A stretch of 11,474 nt of DNA from a bacterium UBP3_UBA6266 (lineage in GTDB: Bacteria; Auribacterota; UBA6266), in contig DJVC01000139.1 of NCBI GenBank assembly GCA_002440765.1, forward strand, positions 1-11,474, given 5' to 3'. Positions 6,129-11,474 of the stretch are shown here, piece after piece. The notes under the pieces are model-generated. The model was not told the origin of the DNA and did not search any database. It was given only the letters and a program-made list of their open reading frames with translations. The position numbers were made by a program, and so were the translations under genes. The stretch's first letter is position 1; the number at the start of each line of letters is the position of its first letter.

Positions 6129-7022
6129 ATGCCAGAAAAAAGCAAATATAAGTTCACTCCGGTTTTGGGATGGTCCGTAAGCAGATACGACACGTTTAAA
6201 AAGTGTAAACGGCAGTATTATTATCAGTATTACGGCAAATACGATAAAGAGGTAAGCCAATCAAAGATAAATTTCCTGAAATATCTTACAAGCATTCCTT
6301 TGGAAATAGGGAATGTTGTCCATGACGTGATTGCGGTCCTTCTTAACCGGCTGAAAAAAACACAGGAGCAGCTTGATGTTGAAAGATTTATAGATTTTTC
6401 GAGCCGCGAATCCGAAAAGCAAATCAAAAGGAAAGTTTTTTTTGAAACATATTACAGTATAAGAGAGAAAATTCTGGTTTCTGATTTGTATCCAAAGGTT
6501 GAAACCTGTCTTAAATCTTTTTTAAACAGCAATTGGAAAAATTGGGTTTTTTCTGAAGGGATAAAAAACAGCGATAAGTGGATTATAGAGCCTGGAGATT
6601 TTGGCGAAACCAGGGTTAACGGCCTTAAAGCTTATCTTAAAGTAGATTTTTTATTTCCGAAAGACGGGAGATTCGTCGTTCTTGACTGGAAAACCGGGAA
6701 AAAAGATGTAGACAAGCATGAAAACCAGCTTATAGGGTATGTTTATTACGCAATGATGAAGTTCGGATTTTATCCCCACGCGGATAAGGTTGACGCATAT
6801 ATTATTTATCTGGGAGAAGACTATAATGAATTAAAAGCGGTCATAAATGAGTATGATATCTCCCGCTTTGAGGACAAGACTAAGGAAGAAACAGAAAATA
6901 TGTATAAGTATTGCGGTGACATTGAAAATAATATTCCCGTAGGGAAAGATGAGTTTAAGATGACGGACAACCTGAATATTTGCAGGTTTTGCAATTATAA
7001 AGAATTATGCGGGAGAAATTAG
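6129..7022 (+). CDS. PD-(D/E)XK nuclease, Cas4/AddB-like with Fe-S cysteines
   Basis: A 297-residue RecB-type nuclease. Canonical residues, numbered from Met at 6129: the N-terminal SVSRYDTFKKC (16-26, Cys26), GNVVHDV (61-67, His65), Asp173 in KVDFLF, Asp186-Trp-Lys188 in VVLDWKTGK, and the QxxxY motif Gln200/Tyr204. The C-terminus has Cys285-x2-Cys288-x5-Cys294. Cys26 plus this triplet is the [4Fe-4S] cluster pattern of AddB and Cas4 nucleases. It should cut or resect DNA with a divalent metal. Start: ATG 6129 is preferred because the promoter and a weak GACGGGA site precede it; ATG 6069 would add 20 residues with no SD. There are no helicase, cas1/cas2 or CRISPR neighbours, so its cellular role (repair, competence or defence) is open. 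Confidence 0.85.
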   Translation: MPEKSKYKFTPVLGWSVSRYDTFKKCKRQYYYQYYGKYDKEVSQSKINFLKYLTSIPLEIGNVVHDVIAVLLNRLKKTQEQLDVERFIDFSSRESEKQIKRKVFFETYYSIREKILVSDLYPKVETCLKSFLNSNWKNWVFSEGIKNSDKWIIEPGDFGETRVNGLKAYLKVDFLFPKDGRFVVLDWKTGKKDVDKHENQLIGYVYYAMMKFGFYPHADKVDAYIIYLGEDYNELKAVINEYDISRFEDKTKEETENMYKYCGDIENNIPVGKDEFKMTDNLNICRFCNYKELCGRN

Positions 7023-7040
7023 GTTAAGGATGAGCACAGG

Positions 7041-7150
7041 AAGTTAAGTAAGTGTTTTTCACTCATTCCCGTCCCGCCAAAGGCAGGACTGTGATGCTGT
7101 CGCTGAGATAAAAAAGCTCCCGAATCCGTGTCAAAATACTTACTTAACTT
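7041..7150. repeat. 110-bp palindromic element (MITE/REP-like candidate)
   Basis: Perfect 13-bp inverted ends, AAGTTAAGTAAGT (7041-7053) and its complement (7138-7150). After one mismatch the pairing extends by four more base pairs (TTTT 7055-7058 with AAAA 7133-7136). The interior contains a second hairpin, GTCCCGCC-AAA-GGCAGGAC (7071-7089, one mismatch). The flanks AGCACAGG (7033-7040) and AGCAAGCAGG (7151-7160) are similar and could be a decayed target duplication. This looks like a small non-autonomous mobile or REP-type repeat; other genomic copies would settle it. It could also act as an mRNA stem after the nuclease gene. Confidence 0.6.
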
Positions 7151-7227
7151 AGCAAGCAGGTGTAGCTTAAAAAGAGATTGAATTAAGTTTGGGTTGAAGA
7201 TGAGGTTCACGCTGAGGTCCGGGCACA

Positions 7228-7279
7228 GGCGTGTGGACAAAATCTCATAAATGTTTTATCCACGTTCCGCGGACACGCC
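7228..7279. repeat. Nested inverted repeats upstream of the aldo/keto reductase
   Basis: GTGGACAAAA (7233-7242) pairs with TTTTATCCAC (7254-7263) with one mismatch and an 11-base loop. GGCGTGT (7228-7234) and ACACGCC (7273-7279) form an outer inverted repeat that overlaps the inner arm, so the two pairings partly compete. Function is unknown; a second small repeat element or an mRNA leader structure is possible. Confidence 0.4.
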
Positions 7280-7312
7280 CGCTTCGCGAACGGGAAAGGT
7301 TGAAAGGTTTTT

Positions 7313-8332
7313 GTGAAAACAAGGAAACTGGGAAGTTCAGATCTTAATTTAAGTGTAATCGGCCTTGGAGCATGGGCGATTGGAGGTTCGGGATGGGCTT
7401 ACGGCTGGGGAGACCAGTCCGATAAAAATTCAGTTGAAGCCATTAAAAGAAGCCTGGATTTGGGAGTGAACTGGATAGACACGGCTCCGGTTTACGGTTT
7501 GGGACATTCCGAAGAAATAGTGGGAAAAGCAATTAAGGGCTTAAGGGATAAGTTTTATATAGCTACAAAGTGCGGGCTCATATGGGACGCGAAAGGCAAG
7601 TTAGGGTATGATTTATCCGCGCAAAGCGTGAAAAAAGAAGTGGAAAACAGTCTTGCGAGATTAAAAATAAGTTACATAGATCTTTATCAGATTCACTGGC
7701 CTTTTCCCGATGACAAAATTGAAGAGGCATGGGAAGAGATAATGAGGCTTAAGGATGAAGGCAAAATAAGGTATGGGGGAGTGTCTAACTTCAATGTGCC
7801 GCAGATTCAGAGAATCTTGAAAATAGGGCCTGTTGTGTCGCTGCAGCCGCCTTATAATATGTTAAACAGGGCAATTGAGAAGGATATAATCAATTTTTGC
7901 GCGGATAGTAATATCGGAATTGTCGCATATAGTCCGATGTCCTGCGGACTCTTAACCGGTAAATATGACGGGGCTAAAATAAGCTCTCTTCCTGAAGATG
8001 ACTGGAGGAAAAAAGAAAACGGCGAGTTCAGAGAACCCAAACTGGAAGTCAACCTGTGGCTGATAGAAGAATTGAAAAAAGTTGCTGATAAACTTGATAT
8101 TACCGTTGCCCAATTGTCGCTTGCCTGGGTGATTAACAGGGAAGCTGTTACAGCGGCTATCACGGGGACACGCAATAAGAAGCAAATAGAGGAAACCGCT
8201 CCGGCGTCCGGGATAATTCTTAGCGTGGCTATAATGGACAGAATCGGGAAACTTCTCAAAATCAGGGATGAAAAACTGGGAATCATACATGAACCCAGGA
8301 AAAGTTTGCCAAGAAAATATAAAGGGGAATAA
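7313..8332 (+). CDS. Aldo/keto reductase family oxidoreductase
   Basis: A 339-residue NADPH-dependent (beta/alpha)8 reductase of the aldo/keto reductase superfamily. The full catalytic tetrad is present: Asp56 and Tyr61 in WIDTAPVYGLGHSE, Lys86 in ATKCG, and His128 in YQIHWPFPDD. Other landmarks are GVSNF in the middle and AITGTRNKKQIEET near residue 285, the loop that holds the 2'-phosphate of NADPH. It should interconvert aldehydes or ketones, often sugars, with alcohols; the substrate cannot be read. Start is GTG 7313 with AAAGG at 7303-7307, and the MKTRKLGSSDLNLSVIGLG opening is the family's usual N-terminus. It is followed after 13 bases by a small exported protein gene, probably in one operon. 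Upstream lies a repeat-rich gap. Confidence 0.92.
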   Translation: MKTRKLGSSDLNLSVIGLGAWAIGGSGWAYGWGDQSDKNSVEAIKRSLDLGVNWIDTAPVYGLGHSEEIVGKAIKGLRDKFYIATKCGLIWDAKGKLGYDLSAQSVKKEVENSLARLKISYIDLYQIHWPFPDDKIEEAWEEIMRLKDEGKIRYGGVSNFNVPQIQRILKIGPVVSLQPPYNMLNRAIEKDIINFCADSNIGIVAYSPMSCGLLTGKYDGAKISSLPEDDWRKKENGEFREPKLEVNLWLIEELKKVADKLDITVAQLSLAWVINREAVTAAITGTRNKKQIEETAPASGIILSVAIMDRIGKLLKIRDEKLGIIHEPRKSLPRKYKGE

Positions 8333-8336
8333 GGAG
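8331..8336 (+). promoter_or_regulatory. RBS fixing the start of the 111-aa exported protein
   Basis: AAGGAG, nine bases before ATG 8346. It overlaps the reductase stop codon and rules out the in-frame ATG at 8268 inside the reductase gene. Confidence 0.75.
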
Positions 8337-8345
8337 AAAAAAATA

Positions 8346-8681
8346 ATGACAGGTAAATTTATTGTTTTATCGGGTATTTTACTGCTGTTTGTTTGCATGC
8401 CGGGTGCTTTTTGCGATGATGATAATGTAGTTTCGGAATCCGTAAAAAGTGTCGGTAACCTTGTTGTGGAAACCACCAAAGCCGTCGGCAATGTCCTGGA
8501 GACTACGGCCAAAACATTTGATCCGGACGAAAACACGGATGAAGGGAACAAAGGTTATATAATCAGGTATTCCGATAGCAATAAGCGCTCGAAAGAGATA
8601 ACACAGACCGTTTCCGAAGATAAATTCTCCGGGCAGGAATACCGCGGCAAACTCACAACAGGCGCGTATAACGGAAAATAA
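8346..8681 (+). CDS. Small exported protein of unknown function
   Basis: I do not recognise a family. The product is 111 residues. Residues 1-23 are a hydrophobic signal peptide (VLSGILLLFVCMPGAFC before DDDN), with Cys at the probable -1 position and no proper lipobox. Residues 34-56 hold two near-copies of an 11-residue motif, SVGNLVVETTK and AVGNVLETTAK, which would make an amphipathic helix of the apolipoprotein/LEA type. The C-terminal half is charged and polar, probably flexible. It is likely cotranscribed with the aldo/keto reductase 13 bases upstream and meets the BON-protein gene tail to tail with 3 bases between stops. Both neighbours' products are exported, so an envelope role is plausible, not shown. 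Confidence 0.7.
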   Translation: MTGKFIVLSGILLLFVCMPGAFCDDDNVVSESVKSVGNLVVETTKAVGNVLETTAKTFDPDENTDEGNKGYIIRYSDSNKRSKEITQTVSEDKFSGQEYRGKLTTGAYNGK

Positions 8682-8684
8682 CTT

Positions 8685-9047
8685 TTATTTCTTTATTTTT
8701 AAGTTGCTTTTATATCCCCTGACTCCCGGCACAGACATTATTGTATGCTGGATTTTTTCTTTCTGTTCCAGCGAATCCACATTTCCGCTGATGGTTACAA
8801 TGCTGTCTTTTACCAATATATCCAATTCTCCTACGGGAACTATATCGGCTTTTCTTAAGGCCTCCGTGACGTTATCCTGAATATCTTTGTTGGAAATAAC
8901 ATTTATTTTGCTGCTGCCGAAATTGGTTCCTGTAGAGACTTTTTCCTGAAGAGATGACTCTTTCTCTCTTTTTGCCCTGGATTTGTCTGCGCAATAAGCG
9001 GACGAAAAGGCAAATACTAAAACCAGGAAGAAAATAATGTGCTTCAT
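8685..9047 (-). CDS. Exported BON-domain protein
   Basis: A 120-residue protein. Residues 1-19 or 20 form a signal peptide (MKHIIFFLVLVFAFSSAYC then ADK). A basic, low-complexity linker follows (21-50), then one BON domain (about 52-118) with the hallmark VTISGNV (84-90), SVPGVRGYKSNLKI near the end and conserved Gly residues. BON domains, as in OsmY and secretin-associated proteins, are thought to bind phospholipid membranes or other envelope parts; here the location is the periplasm or outer surface. It has an AGGAGG ribosome-binding site (complement of 9053-9058) and its own promoter (9073-9101), and is divergent from the UxaB-like gene. A role in envelope stress is possible from family knowledge alone. 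Confidence 0.85.
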   Translation of the reverse strand: MKHIIFFLVLVFAFSSAYCADKSRAKREKESSLQEKVSTGTNFGSSKINVISNKDIQDNVTEALRKADIVPVGELDILVKDSIVTISGNVDSLEQKEKIQHTIMSVPGVRGYKSNLKIKK

Positions 9048-9072
9048 AATAACCTCCTATTGTTTGTAAGGC

Positions 9073-9101
9073 AGTATATATCTTCCCGTTTATAATTGCA
9101 A
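9073..9101 (-). promoter_or_regulatory. Promoter of the BON-protein gene
   Basis: On the minus strand TTGCAA (9101-9096) and TATACT (9078-9073) with a 17-base spacer. The predicted start near 9066 gives a leader of about 18 bases that contains AGGAGG. Confidence 0.65.
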
Positions 9102-9129
9102 GTTAGTTGATGACTATAAAATTACGATT

Positions 9130-9138
9130 TGATATCAT
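9130..9138 (+). promoter_or_regulatory. Extended -10 promoter of the UxaB-like gene
   Basis: TGA-TATCAT: a five-of-six -10 with TGn extension and only TTGATG at a long 20-base spacing as a -35. It ends nine bases before ATG 9148, where no Shine-Dalgarno sequence is visible, implying a leaderless or nearly leaderless mRNA. Confidence 0.5.
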
Positions 9139-9147
9139 TTATAGATT

Positions 9148-10572
9148 ATGAAACAGCTTTTTCTGCAATTTGGAGATAGTAATTTTATAAGAGCTTTTTT
9201 TGATCCCATTGTCCATGAGCTTAACAAAAAGGAGCAGGCGGGTTCCGTAATAGTTATACAGCCGCACCGTTCGGGAAGGGTCAAGGAACTGCAGAACCAG
9301 AGTAATCTGTATACCCTGGTGCTCAGGGGAAATTCCAAAACGGGCCGTATCGATAGAAAAGAAATAATTAACTGCATATCCGAATCAATAAATCCCTATG
9401 TTGATTATAAAAGTTTTTCAGAGCTTTATAAGAGAGACGATCTGCGTTTCATAATCTCGGATGATAAATCGGATAAGTGCCATGCCGAACCCAACGAGCA
9501 GATCACGGCAAAACCGCCGGAAAATATTGCCGGTAAAATAGCATTATTCCTTTTTAAGAGGTTTAAGCACTTTAAAGGGAATAGCGATAAGGGAATGATA
9601 TTGCTTCCATGCGAAGATACCGGCAACAACGGGGAATTGTTGAAAAATTCGGTCATTAAAACGGCAAAATACTGGTGTCTTGGCGAAGGATTCCTTAAAT
9701 GGCTGAATACAAGTTGTTTTTTTCTTTCTACGGTGTGTGACAGGATGGTGACGGGTTTCCCTTTCGGGGAAGCGGAGCGTATTAAAAGGGAAATGGGGTA
9801 TTCCGACCGTTTAATACTTGAGGCCGAACCTTTTTACCGGTGGGTAATCAAAGGACCTAAGAAGCTCGCCAAAGAAATACCCTTTATTAAGCCCTATTTG
9901 AATGTTCTTTATACGGATGATATTTCTTATTATTATGAGATAAGAGAGAAAATTTATAAGGAAACTTTGACTTTTGTCTATCTGCTGAAGACCCTGCTTA
10001 ACGCGAAAAATTTTTCGGAAATATGCAATAACAGGATTTATTCAAAATTTATTAAAAATATGGTTTTTCATGAGATTCTGCCATCCGTTAAAGAAGTGGG
10101 GGAAAAACACATCAAAGATTCCGAAAATATTATCGAGAGGCTGAACAACCCTTATATAGGCGATGGAAAGTCATTTGTTTTAATAAACGGGAGCATAAGC
10201 CCGGCGCGTGATTTTCTGGAAACAGTAAGACAGTATATGGCGAATACGGGAAGAGCGCCTGTCCATCTGATTTTCTCTTTTGCTTTGAGGATATATTTCT
10301 GCAGCAAAGATAAATATGTCAAAGACCTGGCGTCAAAAGATGTTTTTGTGAGATTTTTGAATAAGATGTGGAAAGTGGCGGGTAAATCCACAAAAGGCAT
10401 TCAGCTAATGAGCAGAAAGATAATTGATTCCAAATTGGTATGGGAGCACGAAGATACGAAAGACATAAAGGTTATCGGGAGATTATTACAGCTTTTTATT
10501 ATTAATCTTACGAGGTTTGGCCCCGGAAAATCCATTGAGAGGATTATATTAAGAAAAAAGGGAAGGGAATAA
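9148..10572 (+). CDS. UxaB/mannitol dehydrogenase-family protein with altered active site
   Basis: A 474-residue member of the polyol-specific long-chain dehydrogenase family, closest by eye to tagaturonate reductase (altronate oxidoreductase, UxaB). Family signs: the N-terminal LQFGDSNFIRAF (6-17, NAD-binding strand-loop-helix), LYTLVLRG (54-61), ILLPCEDTGNNGELL (151-165), FLKWLN (182-187), CDRMVTGFP (197-205), EPFYRWVIKGPKKL (227-240), NVLYTDDI (252-259) and RLNNPYIGDG (331-340). The catalytic signature of the family is Lys-x4-Asn-x2-His; the aligned stretch here, REKIYKETLTF (266-276), keeps Lys268 but has Thr273 and Phe276. The SNTTEAG-type loop is also changed (SDDKSDKC, 104-111). It may therefore be inactive or act on something else. 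No SD is present. A TPR lipoprotein gene follows after 1 base. Confidence 0.75.
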   Translation: MKQLFLQFGDSNFIRAFFDPIVHELNKKEQAGSVIVIQPHRSGRVKELQNQSNLYTLVLRGNSKTGRIDRKEIINCISESINPYVDYKSFSELYKRDDLRFIISDDKSDKCHAEPNEQITAKPPENIAGKIALFLFKRFKHFKGNSDKGMILLPCEDTGNNGELLKNSVIKTAKYWCLGEGFLKWLNTSCFFLSTVCDRMVTGFPFGEAERIKREMGYSDRLILEAEPFYRWVIKGPKKLAKEIPFIKPYLNVLYTDDISYYYEIREKIYKETLTFVYLLKTLLNAKNFSEICNNRIYSKFIKNMVFHEILPSVKEVGEKHIKDSENIIERLNNPYIGDGKSFVLINGSISPARDFLETVRQYMANTGRAPVHLIFSFALRIYFCSKDKYVKDLASKDVFVRFLNKMWKVAGKSTKGIQLMSRKIIDSKLVWEHEDTKDIKVIGRLLQLFIINLTRFGPGKSIERIILRKKGRE

Positions 10573-10573
10573 A

Positions 10574-11474
10574 ATGACAAAGTCGCACAGCATGTTAAAG
10601 AACGGTAAATATTTATTGTTGATTTTTATGGTTTTTGCGTGTAATAAGGATTGCCTTTCAAAGCAGGCGTACACCGAAAAGGAAAAAAGGGAAATTATAA
10701 TTGAGTGTTATGAGATAGGCATTAGCGAATATCAATCCGGTAATTACAGCGCGGCAAAATCTGAGTTCGATAAAATATTAAAGTTTGATCCGGATAATAA
10801 AAAAGCTCAAAGATACGCGCTTAAGTGTGAGGAGAAAATCAAACCCGAAAACGTTGAAGATCAGGATGGAACGGTAAAAACCGGCGAATCCGGCGAAGTG
10901 ATTGCCGAATCCGATGCCATAGAGGAGATTGCGGAAGGGGAAGCTCCGGATGATATATCAGTTAGCGATGGGGAAGATAGTGCAGCGCCCGGGGAAACTT
11001 CCGAAGAAGTTATGCTTTCGGTTCAAACAGCCAAACTTATAGATGAAGGTGTAAGCTGTTATAGAAACAATGAGTATGAAAAAGCGAAAGAGATTTTTGA
11101 ACAAGTCCTTTCTTCAGACAGTTCGAATAAAAAAGCGAAGAGATATATTAAAAGGTGCGATGACAAGATAGCGAAAAAAGAAAGGATCAGAGAAAAAGAA
11201 GTGGCAAGGCAGAAAAAGGAAGAAGAAAAAAGAAAAGATCCGGCGGAAAGAACAGCGTTAAATGAGGAATCCAAACAGTTGGCCTCTTCCGTTGACAGGG
11301 AAAAGGATGTGAAAGCTGAAACTGCTTCTGCCGAAGTTGCTTTAAATCCTGAAGATGCCGATAAGCTTTATAAAGAAGCTTTGCTTGAATACAGGAAACA
11401 AAATTACAAAAAAGCTATTGAAATGTTCAGGGAAGTACTGGAAAGAGATCCCGATAATGAAAAAGCCGGAAGAT
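10574..11474 (+). CDS. TPR-repeat lipoprotein (3' partial)
   Basis: Open to the window end; 300 codons are visible. The N-terminus MTKSHSMLKNGKYLLLIF leads into MVFACNKD, a lipobox-like VFAC with Cys23 as the likely lipidated residue, so a membrane-anchored lipoprotein is predicted. Three TPR-like units recur with the same end: GNYSAAKSEFDKILKFDPDN near 56-75, NEYEKAKEIFEQVLSSDSSN near 166-185, and QNYKKAIEMFREVLERDPDN near 276-295. The first linker is strongly acidic (Glu/Asp/Ser-rich, about 93-147); the second is highly charged, Lys/Glu-rich and probably coiled coil (about 190-260). TPRs mediate protein-protein contact. Start ATG 10574 sits one base after the UxaB-like stop, with AGGGAAGGGA upstream, so the two are translationally close and surely cotranscribed. 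Function is unknown beyond scaffolding. Confidence 0.8.
   Translation, partial: MTKSHSMLKNGKYLLLIFMVFACNKDCLSKQAYTEKEKREIIIECYEIGISEYQSGNYSAAKSEFDKILKFDPDNKKAQRYALKCEEKIKPENVEDQDGTVKTGESGEVIAESDAIEEIAEGEAPDDISVSDGEDSAAPGETSEEVMLSVQTAKLIDEGVSCYRNNEYEKAKEIFEQVLSSDSSNKKAKRYIKRCDDKIAKKERIREKEVARQKKEEEKRKDPAERTALNEESKQLASSVDREKDVKAETASAEVALNPEDADKLYKEALLEYRKQNYKKAIEMFREVLERDPDNEKAGR

Larger units (their letters stand above)
7023..7312. other. Gene-free interval with palindromic repeats
   Basis: About 290 bases between the nuclease and the aldo/keto reductase. It holds a 110-bp inverted-repeat element (7041-7150) and a second hairpin region (7228-7279). The only sizeable ORF, on the minus strand, simply reads through the palindromes and has no ribosome-binding site or family resemblance. 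I find no convincing promoter for the reductase here. Confidence 0.7.

Noticed and set aside
6129..7150. CRISPR-Cas locus suggested by the Cas4-like nuclease and nearby repeats
   Set aside because: The repeats form one inverted pair, not a spaced direct-repeat array, and no cas1, cas2 or effector gene is present.
7019..7240. 73-codon minus-strand ORF in the gap after the nuclease
   Set aside because: It reads through the palindromic element, has no ribosome-binding site or recognisable family, and its sequence is dictated by the repeats.
7952..8551. 199-codon minus-strand ORF opposite the aldo/keto reductase and small exported gene
   Set aside because: Antisense to two well-supported genes and low-complexity (Ser/Phe/Pro-rich); a frame shadow.

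Overview
This window reads as bacterial chromosome, AT-rich by eye (roughly 40% GC). It holds ten protein-coding genes, two of them cut by the window edges, and no rRNA, tRNA, transposase or CRISPR array that I can see. HydF, the [FeFe]-hydrogenase maturation protein, points to a fermentative or hydrogen-metabolising anaerobe. The GntR/LacI-type regulator, the secreted carbohydrate-binding-like protein and a long nucleoside kinase with a ThrRS-like front half would suit a Clostridia-like organism or one of the uncultivated anaerobic phyla. I cannot assign a phylum from sequence alone.

Layout. (1) 1-1229: hydF, lacking its 5' end. (2) 1230-1422: an untranslated interval with a strong sigma-70-type promoter, a tandem 12-nt repeat just after the predicted start point, and an intrinsic terminator, all ahead of a flavin-dependent nitronate monooxygenase/FabK-family gene (1423-2532). 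This looks like an attenuated leader or a small RNA gene. (3) 2548-4297: a near-consensus promoter with a palindromic candidate operator, then a GntR-LacI hybrid regulator that starts with TTG, then a short secreted jelly-roll-like protein, probably one operon. (4) 4338-6014 (minus): the nucleoside/uridine-kinase-like protein, divergent from a Cas4/AddB-like PD-(D/E)XK nuclease with an Fe-S cysteine set (6129-7022). Both divergent promoters are readable. (5) 7023-7312: a gene-free stretch holding a 110-bp palindromic element (13-bp perfect terminal inverted repeats) and a second hairpin. (6) 7313-8681: an aldo/keto reductase and a small exported protein in an operon, meeting a BON-domain exported protein (8685-9047, minus) tail to tail. 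(7) 9148-window end: a tagaturonate-reductase/mannitol-dehydrogenase-family protein whose usual catalytic Asn and His appear to be replaced, followed after 1 nt by a TPR lipoprotein that runs off the window.

The genes do not form one obvious pathway. The regulator and secreted binding protein suggest carbohydrate sensing. The reductases (FabK-like, AKR, UxaB-like) are redox enzymes of uncertain substrate. Four exported proteins (CBM-like, 111-aa, BON, TPR lipoprotein) imply a substantial envelope, the BON and TPR-lipoprotein types being more usual in diderm bacteria. The most promising leads are the leader RNA ahead of the FabK-like gene, the degenerate UxaB-like protein paired with the TPR lipoprotein, the 110-bp palindromic element, and related GAGTA-(TA)-CTC palindromes in two promoters.
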